From the NCBI GenBank assembly GCA_002373855.1, contig DFKO01000027.1, positions 1 through 5,172 of the forward strand: a DNA stretch of 5,172 nt, written 5' to 3'. The DNA is from Lachnospiraceae bacterium UBA3643 (GTDB taxonomy: Bacteria > Bacillota > Clostridia > Lachnospirales > Lachnospiraceae). The notes under the pieces were generated by a model, which was not told the DNA's origin, made no database searches, and saw nothing but the letters and a program-made list of their open reading frames with translations. A program made the position numbers and the translations under genes. Of this stretch, positions 1 to 5,172 are shown piece after piece; within the stretch, counting starts at the first letter, position 1, and every line of letters begins with the position of its first letter.

Positions 1-120
1 GATAATACAGATGCAAAGATGCAGAGTATCACGGAGATGTTTAAGAGCAAGGATACAAATGACTGGCTTGGATTTAATAAATTCCTTGATTCCAACTTTA
101 GAAAGACAACCGGATCATGA
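1..120 (+). CDS. C-terminal end of an unrecognised protein (5' truncated by window edge)
   Basis: Reading frame 1 is open from the first base to a TGA at 118-120 and gives the last 39 residues of a protein whose start lies outside the window. The tail is hydrophilic, with a short aromatic patch (NDWLGFNKFLDSNFRK), and ends TTGS. There is no membrane segment or motif that I can tie to a family, so I give no function. That it is a real gene end is inferred from codon use like that of the following genes and from the ATGA junction, where its stop overlaps the start of the rRNA methyltransferase. Such overlaps usually mean co-transcription and translational coupling. The fragment is too short to exclude a chance open frame. 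Confidence 0.65.
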   Translation, partial: DNTDAKMQSITEMFKSKDTNDWLGFNKFLDSNFRKTTGS

Positions 121-1559
121 TAAAAAAAGACGGAAATGATTTATATGAAAAAAACATGATCATAGAACTTGACGTGACTGACATGGGATCGGAGGGTCAG
201 GGTATAGGCCGTATTGACGGTTTTACCTTTTTTGTAAAGGACGCCCTCCCGTCAGATCATATTGAGGCGAGGATATTAAAGGTCAAGAAAAACTATGCCT
301 ATGCAAAGACGGAGAGAGTGATAACGCCCTCTCCTTTTAGAGTGACTCCGGCTTGTGGACTTGCGAGAAAATGCGGCGGATGCCAGATAATGGAGCTCTC
401 ATATGAAAAACAGCTTGAATATAAAGAAAATAAAGTAAAGAGCAACCTGGTCCGTATAGGGGGATTTGATAAAGAATATATAGACAGTATCACAGAGCCG
501 ATAGCCGGTATGGAAGGTGACGCTTTAAGATACAGAAATAAAGCCCAGTTTCCGTTTGGCAAAAATAAAGAAGGTAAGACAGTATGCGGGTTTTATGCAG
601 GGAGGACCCATGACATCATCCCTGTCACCGATTGTAAACTGGGTATAAAAGAAAACGAGGACATACTTAAATGCGTAATGGCATTTATGGATAAAAATCA
701 TATTGAACCGTATGATGAAAAGACCGGAAAAGGTCTGCTGAGACACATCCTTATCAGAAAAGGATTTGCAACCGGGGAGATAATGGTCTGTATGGTCATA
801 AACGGAGATAATATCTCGGGGATTGAAAGTCTTGCAGATGAGCTTAAAAAAATCAATGTATGCAGCATTTCATACAGTATAAACAAAAAGAATACAAACG
901 TCATAATGGGAGATAACTATCATACCGTATATGGTAAAGATACGATTTCAGATGTAATGCATGTGAGAAAACCGGAAGGCGGATTTAAGGATTGCTACAT
1001 CGATGCAGGGATAACCTTTAATATCTCACCTCTCTCTTTTTATCAGGTCAATCCGGTACAGGTTGAAAAACTCTACGGTATCGCCATTGATTATGCAGAC
1101 CTTAAAGGCGATGAAGAAGTGTGGGATCTTTGCTGCGGTATAGGTACGATATCACTGTCCATGGCAGGTATGGCAAAAAAAGTACACGGTATAGAGATAG
1201 TACCGGAGGCTATAGAGGATGCTAAAGTAAATATGATAAATAATCATATTGAAAATGCAGAATTTATATGTGCTCCTGCAGAAGAATATCTGACAAAGCA
1301 TGAAGGCGAAATAAAGGCGGATGTCATCGTAATGGATCCTCCGAGAAAGGGAATGGAGGAAGAGGCACTCCGGGTAGTCGTAAATACATCACCGGAGAGG
1401 ATCGTCTATGTATCATGTGACAGCGCCACTCTCGCAAGGGATTTAAAATATCTGTGTGAAAACGGATATGAACTAAAGAAAGTCAGAGCCTGCGATATGT
1501 TCGGCCAGACTTATCATGTGGAAACATGTGCCCTGATCACGAGAGTCAAAAAGAATTAA
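117..1559 (+). CDS. rlmD: 23S rRNA (uracil-C5)-methyltransferase, RlmD/RlmCD type (TrmA/RumA family)
   Basis: This cytoplasmic enzyme transfers a methyl group from S-adenosylmethionine to C5 of a uridine in 23S rRNA. The N-terminal TRAM RNA-binding domain spans about residues 14-70 (GSEGQGIGRIDGFTFFVKDALP). Four cysteines fit the family's [4Fe-4S] cluster: C80, C86 and C89 (C-x5-C-x2-C), then C173 in VTDC. The catalytic domain has FYQVNPVQ (308-315), the SAM-binding motif WDLCCGIGT (336-344), an acidic end of the next strand (GIEIVPEA), VMDPPRKG (405-412), and YVSCDSATLARD (431-442) with nucleophile C434. The general base is E469 in HVET; the 35-residue spacing from C434 equals that in E. coli RumA. 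Full length for the family. ATG 117 is preferred because it overlaps the upstream stop; GAAAGA at 101-106 is only a weak ribosome site. ATG 156 is an alternative but has no visible site. In some Gram-positives one enzyme methylates both U747 and U1939 (RlmCD); the sequence alone does not settle which site is used here. tRNA m5U54 activity is a less likely alternative. Confidence 0.95.
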   Translation: MIKKDGNDLYEKNMIIELDVTDMGSEGQGIGRIDGFTFFVKDALPSDHIEARILKVKKNYAYAKTERVITPSPFRVTPACGLARKCGGCQIMELSYEKQLEYKENKVKSNLVRIGGFDKEYIDSITEPIAGMEGDALRYRNKAQFPFGKNKEGKTVCGFYAGRTHDIIPVTDCKLGIKENEDILKCVMAFMDKNHIEPYDEKTGKGLLRHILIRKGFATGEIMVCMVINGDNISGIESLADELKKINVCSISYSINKKNTNVIMGDNYHTVYGKDTISDVMHVRKPEGGFKDCYIDAGITFNISPLSFYQVNPVQVEKLYGIAIDYADLKGDEEVWDLCCGIGTISLSMAGMAKKVHGIEIVPEAIEDAKVNMINNHIENAEFICAPAEEYLTKHEGEIKADVIVMDPPRKGMEEEALRVVVNTSPERIVYVSCDSATLARDLKYLCENGYELKKVRACDMFGQTYHVETCALITRVKKN

Positions 1560-1593
1560 AAACATAAAAATAAAAAATGTAATATTCAAAACC

Positions 1594-1599
1594 GGGAGG
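1594..1599 (+). promoter_or_regulatory. Strong ribosome binding site of the flavin reductase-like gene
   Basis: GGGAGG lies 6 bases before ATG 1606 and is a near-ideal Shine-Dalgarno match. It fixes the start of the 156-residue protein. It sits in a 46-base AT-rich gap after the methyltransferase stop, a gap that has no hairpin followed by a T run. Confidence 0.85.
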
Positions 1600-1605
1600 T
1601 ATCTT

Positions 1606-2076
1606 ATGGAATTTAAAACAGACATTTTTGCGCAGTATGATAAAAAGTGGGCACTGCTCACAGCAGGTAACGAAAGCAGTTTTAATACAATGACAATAAG
1701 CTGGGGCGGCCTGGGAACCATATGGAACAAACCGGTCGCAACAGTATATGTGAGAGAATCACGATATACCCATGAGTTTATGGATAATAATGATTATTTT
1801 ACAGTCAGCTTTTATCCTGAAGAGTACAAAAAAGTGCTTGGAGTACTCGGCTCAAAATCAGGCAGGGATATGGACAAGATGAAGGAATCCGGACTCACTC
1901 CCGTAAAGGCAGGAGAGTCAGTGTCCTTTAAAGAGGCAGAGGTAACTCTTGTATGCAAAAAACTCTTCAGGCAGCAGCTTGACGTAAAAAATATGCCGAA
2001 GGATATTGCAGAGAGCATGTATGCAGATAATGACATGCACGATATGTATATCGGTGAAGTAGTGGAAATAATATAA
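1606..2076 (+). CDS. Flavin reductase-like protein (FMN-binding split barrel)
   Basis: A 156-residue soluble protein that fits the flavin reductase-like domain family, whose members bind FMN in a split beta-barrel and often reduce flavin with NAD(P)H or use bound flavin in electron transfer. Visible family features are the N-terminal block NTMTISWGGLGTIWNKP (27-43) followed by the strand VATVYVR, which corresponds to the flavin-phosphate-binding region; the strand YFTVSFY (64-70); the loop GSKSGRDMDK (82-91), a hallmark of this subgroup; and a C-terminal strand MYIGEVVEI (147-155). There is no signal peptide or transmembrane segment, so it should be cytoplasmic. Length is normal for the short stand-alone members found widely in gut Clostridia, whose physiological substrate is generally unknown. 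It has its own strong ribosome site, sits 46 bases after the methyltransferase and 42 before the glycosidase, and neither neighbour reveals its partner. Family assignment is good; catalytic activity is inference. Confidence 0.85.
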   Translation: MEFKTDIFAQYDKKWALLTAGNESSFNTMTISWGGLGTIWNKPVATVYVRESRYTHEFMDNNDYFTVSFYPEEYKKVLGVLGSKSGRDMDKMKESGLTPVKAGESVSFKEAEVTLVCKKLFRQQLDVKNMPKDIAESMYADNDMHDMYIGEVVEII

Positions 2077-2106
2077 AAAAGAGTATTGCAGGGTTAGGAA
2101 TAAACG

Positions 2107-2112
2107 AAAGGA
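2107..2112 (+). promoter_or_regulatory. Ribosome binding site of the GH3 gene
   Basis: AAAGGA lies 6 bases before ATG 2119 and supports that start. The 42-base gap from the preceding stop contains no clear promoter or terminator, which is consistent with read-through from the flavin reductase-like gene. Confidence 0.75.
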
Positions 2113-2118
2113 TTATTT

Positions 2119-5100
2119 ATGGGGAACAGCATCAAAGAAAATATACTGACGGATGCATCTGCAGGTATTGATGAAAAACTGGAATGGCTTGTAAATGCAC
2201 TCACTCTTGAAGAAAAAATGAATCTGATCTCCTCGGCATCTGAGGGAGTGGAGCGCCTTGGTATCCCTCTTTGTAAGCTGGGAGGCGAAGCAGCTCATGG
2301 TGTGGAAGCGAGAAACGATCAGAATGAAATAGCAGTTCCTGATGTGACCACATCATTTCCCCAACCGATAGGTATGGCAGCTTCATGGGATAAGGAAGCA
2401 ATCAGAGCGGCCGGAGAAGTGACCGGAAGGGAAGCAAGAGCGGAGTTTTATAAACGTCCCTGGGGCGGTATATCCCGCTGGGCACCGACTGTAGATCTGC
2501 TGAGGGACCCGAGATGGGGCAGAAATGAGGAGTCCTACAGTGAAGATCCTGTGCAGACAGGCACTATGGCGGCTTCATATATAAGGGGTATACAGGGAGA
2601 TGATAAAGAGCATCTCATGGCTGCATGTACCCTTAAGCATTTTTATGCAAATAATACCGAGATAGGCCGTGGATGGAAAAATTCATCGGTCAGTCCCCGG
2701 AATAAATATGAGCTTTATTTCGAAACCTTCAGACGCTGTATAGAAGACGGCGGCGCTGAAGGCGTGATGACTGCATATAACAAAATAAACGGAGTCCATG
2801 GTCTGTTTAATAATGAGGTAAAGGATATCCTCAAGGATGAATTCGGCCTCACTCATGCCGTGTCAGACGGAGGAGCCATGGTACTGGTGGCAGCCCACAG
2901 TCACGATACCGCTATGGACGCGGAGACAGTGGCCAGATCATTAAAGGCCGGTGTGGACGCCATGAGTGACAAGACAGAGGATGTGTATAAAGCTGTATGT
3001 GAAGCGTATGATTTCGGGCTGATAAATGAAGAAGATCTGGATACTGCGATAAAAAATGTATTCAGGACAAAGATCAGACTGGGACTGTTTGATGTGGAGA
3101 AAAGAGATGCAGGTGAAATCTGCAGCAAAGATGCAGAAAAAATCTGCAAGACACTGACGGATAAATCTGTGGTACTCCTCAAAAACGACGGTGTTTTGCC
3201 GGTTAATAAGGATATTTTACCCAAAGGAATACTTATCGGCCCTGTGGGTGATAAATGGTTTCAGGACTGGTATGGAGGAGAGGCCCCGGCGCATATATCT
3301 TTATATGACGGATTAAAACAATCCGGGATTGATTATATCGACGGATGCGATAGGGTGACATTAAGATCGGGAGATAAATATCTTTCTGCAGGTCCTGATG
3401 GCAGGATAAGACTCTCTGATGAGGCGGAAAGCTTCATTCTAGATGACTGGGGAGAGGAATCATATACACTGCGAAGTGAGAAAACAGGTATGTATATGAT
3501 CACAAAGCTGTCGGGAGCTCCGGTACCGGGAACTGAGGCAGGGGACGGTAAGAATCCTGACAGAATAACAGGAGAAATCTACGGCAATAAAGACGGAATA
3601 TTCAGCTGGTTTAGTCTGGAAGTATTCCGTATGGACGGCAAAGACGATGAGATCGTCATGGGTGACCGGTTTGGAAACAGACTGTACGCTGATAAGGACG
3701 GGTATGTCGTATCTGCAGCAGGAGATTATGAGGGATTAACTCCTCTCATTATAAAGAAAGAAACGGTATCCCATGGAATAGATGAGGCTACAGAAGCAGC
3801 AAAAGGAAAAGATTTTTGTATACTTGCTCTCGGTCATAATCCTATGATAAATGCCAAGGAGGAAGTAGACAGAACCACCATAGACTTTATCCCGTATCAG
3901 CAGAAACTCTTTGATGAGATATATAAGGTAAATAAAAATATCATCGTCGTACTGATGAGTGATTATCCGTTTGCGATAAATGAGATAAATGAAAAGGCTA
4001 AAGCTATATTATGGTCAGCAACGGGCTCCCAGTGTATGGGTACATCGATTGCCGATACACTTACGGGAGATAATCCTCCGGCAGGCAGACTGACTCAGAC
4101 ATGGTATAGGAGTGACAAAGATATTCCTGACATAGACGATTATGACATAATAGGAAAAGACAGGACATACAGGTATTTTGAGGGAGACGTGCTGTATCCC
4201 TTTGGATATGGTCTGACGTATACAGATTTTAAATATGATAATCTGAAGGTATCAGTATATGAGAATGATAATACTGTTAAAACGCCGGCAAAAACCAAAA
4301 TATATGAAAATGTAAGAAAAGAAAACCGTATTTTAAAGGTTGAAATGACTGTTACAAATACAGGTGATGTATTGTCAGATGAAGTGGTACAGATATATGC
4401 CAAGGCGCCTCGGGGCAGAGTGAAGAAACCGATAAATCAGCTTATCGGTTTTGAGAGGGTGAGAGATATCGCCCCCGGAGAAACTAGAGAAGTAATCCTT
4501 GAGATACCTGTAAGGGAACTGGCATATTATGATGTGATCAGAGAGTCTCTCGTAATAGAAGACGGTGATTATGTAATATATGCAAACAGGTCAAGTCGTG
4601 ATGAAGTCATATCGCAGAAAGTTAATATTAAGGGTGATATGCCTGTGCTCCGTGATGTGTCAAAAAGGATTAAGGCAGACCATTATGATACGGAAACAGG
4701 ATCGTGTATTGTCACAGGTCTTTATGGCTACAGCGCAGTGACCGGTGCCGGATATGATGTATATAAGGCAAATGCTGAAGGACATTTCAGTGTCATTTAC
4801 GGAAACTGTAAAGTTGATTCTGAAAAAAATACATTTAGAATACACTGCCATGCCGATCAGAAATCGGAGATAAGGATATATATCGACGATAAAAAGGCAG
4901 GCAGCCTTAATTTCAATACCCGTGATTATGATAATAATCAGAAGCCGGTGTTTAATAACATGCCAAGGGCTGTTAAGGATGATGAGATGAGGAAAGAGTC
5001 GTGGCCCGTATTATGGGCAGATGTGCGGATACCCGTTTCTATCGGCGATATATCAGGTGATGAAGGTCATGAGTTAAGAATCGAATGTTATGGCCCTGTA

Positions 5101-5127
5101 AAGTTTGACTGGTTTATGTTTATTTGA
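2119..5127 (+). CDS. Glycoside hydrolase family 3, multi-domain (probable beta-xylosidase or beta-glucosidase)
   Basis: A 1002-residue retaining glycosidase that should remove terminal beta-linked sugars from oligosaccharides. Domains in order: GH3 N-terminal barrel (about 25-325); GH3 C-terminal alpha/beta domain, split into about 345-410 and 549-702 by an inserted beta-trefoil-like domain; fibronectin-III-like domain (about 738-835); CBM6-like domain (about 845-1002). Barrel motifs are GGEAAHGVEARND (55-67), RDPRWGRNEESYSEDP (129-144), LKHF (172-175) and AVSDGGAM (247-254), with nucleophile D250. In the second domain, INAKEEVDR (577-585) aligns with the family's acid/base loop; E581, three residues before the conserved DR, is the best acid/base candidate. 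YPFGYGLTYTDF (693-704) is the usual end of that domain. The E-A-x-H-G motif and RDPRWGR context resemble the xylosidase-type branch, but substrate is not settled. The N-terminus starts MGNSIKENI with no hydrophobic signal, so the enzyme is predicted cytoplasmic and would need imported oligosaccharides. No frameshift is seen. GH3 membership is near certain; sugar specificity is inference. Confidence 0.96.
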   Translation: MGNSIKENILTDASAGIDEKLEWLVNALTLEEKMNLISSASEGVERLGIPLCKLGGEAAHGVEARNDQNEIAVPDVTTSFPQPIGMAASWDKEAIRAAGEVTGREARAEFYKRPWGGISRWAPTVDLLRDPRWGRNEESYSEDPVQTGTMAASYIRGIQGDDKEHLMAACTLKHFYANNTEIGRGWKNSSVSPRNKYELYFETFRRCIEDGGAEGVMTAYNKINGVHGLFNNEVKDILKDEFGLTHAVSDGGAMVLVAAHSHDTAMDAETVARSLKAGVDAMSDKTEDVYKAVCEAYDFGLINEEDLDTAIKNVFRTKIRLGLFDVEKRDAGEICSKDAEKICKTLTDKSVVLLKNDGVLPVNKDILPKGILIGPVGDKWFQDWYGGEAPAHISLYDGLKQSGIDYIDGCDRVTLRSGDKYLSAGPDGRIRLSDEAESFILDDWGEESYTLRSEKTGMYMITKLSGAPVPGTEAGDGKNPDRITGEIYGNKDGIFSWFSLEVFRMDGKDDEIVMGDRFGNRLYADKDGYVVSAAGDYEGLTPLIIKKETVSHGIDEATEAAKGKDFCILALGHNPMINAKEEVDRTTIDFIPYQQKLFDEIYKVNKNIIVVLMSDYPFAINEINEKAKAILWSATGSQCMGTSIADTLTGDNPPAGRLTQTWYRSDKDIPDIDDYDIIGKDRTYRYFEGDVLYPFGYGLTYTDFKYDNLKVSVYENDNTVKTPAKTKIYENVRKENRILKVEMTVTNTGDVLSDEVVQIYAKAPRGRVKKPINQLIGFERVRDIAPGETREVILEIPVRELAYYDVIRESLVIEDGDYVIYANRSSRDEVISQKVNIKGDMPVLRDVSKRIKADHYDTETGSCIVTGLYGYSAVTGAGYDVYKANAEGHFSVIYGNCKVDSEKNTFRIHCHADQKSEIRIYIDDKKAGSLNFNTRDYDNNQKPVFNNMPRAVKDDEMRKESWPVLWADVRIPVSIGDISGDEGHELRIECYGPVKFDWFMFI
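3349..3762 (+). other. Inserted fascin-like beta-trefoil domain within GH3 (residues about 411-548)
   Basis: Between WYGGEAPAHISLYDGL of the first half of the GH3 C-terminal domain and VSHGIDEATEAAKG of the second half lie about 138 residues that do not belong to the core. They contain repeating strand patterns typical of fascin-like trefoils: VTLRSGDKYLSAGPDGRI, then SYTLRSEKTGMYMITK, then EIVMGDRFGNRLYADKDG, each with a 'strand, turn, (K/R)-Y/L, small, turn' rhythm. Other GH3 enzymes carry a PA14 domain at this same position that shapes the substrate pocket. A similar role here, gating the active site or holding a sugar chain, is inference. The fold call rests on pattern only. Confidence 0.6.
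4651..5124 (+). other. C-terminal CBM6-like carbohydrate-binding module (GH3 residues about 845-1002)
   Basis: The last 158 residues start with RIKADHYDTETG, matching the 'xIxAExYDxxxG' opening of CBM6 modules. They continue through EIRIYIDDKKAGSLNF (the central 'i.i.lD....g.i' strand) and SWPVLWADVRIPV (962-974, the 'W..W...v.vpv' region). They end HELRIECYGPVKFDWFMFI, very like the 'H.l.l.f.g....DWf.F' close of the family. CBM6 members bind xylan or beta-glucans through aromatic residues; W962, W966 and W998 are visible candidates. It follows the fibronectin-III-like domain without a Ser/Thr/Pro-rich linker. Binding ability and ligand are inferred. Confidence 0.7.
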
Positions 5128-5157
5128 AGTAAAAACTGTTTTAAAAAGAGACCAACT

Positions 5158-5172
5158 ATGAAAAGTCAACCC
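5158..5172 (+). CDS. Possible start of the next gene (cut by window edge)
   Basis: An ATG 30 bases after the glycosidase stop begins an open frame (M-K-S-Q-P) running off the window. AAAGAGA at 5144-5150 could be a modest ribosome site at suitable spacing, and there is no terminator before it. Only five codons are visible, so this is a suggestion rather than a gene call and no function can be given. Confidence 0.25.

Noticed and set aside
156..158. Alternative ATG start for the rRNA methyltransferase
   Set aside because: It would keep the TRAM domain intact but has no visible ribosome binding site, whereas ATG 117 overlaps the upstream stop in a typical coupled junction. Kept only as a fallback.
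1571..1590. TGTAATAT, resembling an extended -10 promoter element before the flavin reductase-like gene
   Set aside because: Only a partial -10 match in an A/T-rich gap, with no -35-like sequence about 17 bases upstream; not enough to call a promoter.
2901..3224. 107-codon open frame on the minus strand, and other minus-strand frames (299-562, 525-746, 698-904, 1473-1730, 1812-2036, 2113-2298, 2201-2401, 4140-4403, 4660-4851)
   Set aside because: All lie largely or wholly antisense to well-supported genes, have Ser/Leu/Phe-rich compositions typical of reverse-strand shadows, and show no recognisable domain.
5131..5145. Short palindrome AAAACTGTTTT after the glycosidase stop, considered as a terminator
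   Set aside because: The five-base A/T-rich arms leave a single-base loop, and no T run follows, so it cannot form a plausible intrinsic terminator.

Overview
The window looks like chromosomal DNA from a Firmicute, most likely a gut or rumen Lachnospiraceae-type Clostridia. This is inferred from moderately AT-rich DNA, heavy use of ATA (Ile) and AGA/AGG (Arg) codons, GGAGG/AAGGA-type ribosome binding sites, and protein styles typical of that group. No mobile element, phage gene, RNA gene or CRISPR array is visible.

Everything supported lies on the + strand and is tightly packed. From left to right: (1) the last 39 codons of an unrecognised gene (1-120), overlapping by 4 bases (ATGA) with (2) a 480-residue class I SAM-dependent 23S rRNA m5U methyltransferase of the RlmD/RlmCD (TrmA/RumA) family (117-1559), with TRAM domain, Fe-S cysteines and catalytic Cys/Glu; (3) after 46 bases, a 156-residue flavin reductase-like FMN-binding split-barrel protein (1606-2076); (4) after 42 bases, a 1002-residue glycoside hydrolase family 3 enzyme (2119-5127). 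The last 45 bases are a short intergenic stretch that may contain the first codons of another gene at 5158.

The GH3 protein is the most interesting object. Its two-domain catalytic core is interrupted by an inserted domain that reads like a fascin-type beta-trefoil. The core is followed by a fibronectin-III-like domain and then a C-terminal domain resembling a CBM6 carbohydrate-binding module. It has no signal peptide, so it should act in the cytoplasm, probably releasing glucose or xylose from imported oligosaccharides.

Spacing and shared direction allow all genes to be one transcript, but the products (rRNA modification, flavin chemistry, glycan breakdown) do not form an obvious pathway. 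No convincing promoter or terminator is visible between them. I see no clear sign of an undescribed multi-gene system; the content is mostly ordinary housekeeping and carbohydrate metabolism, with an elaborated GH3.
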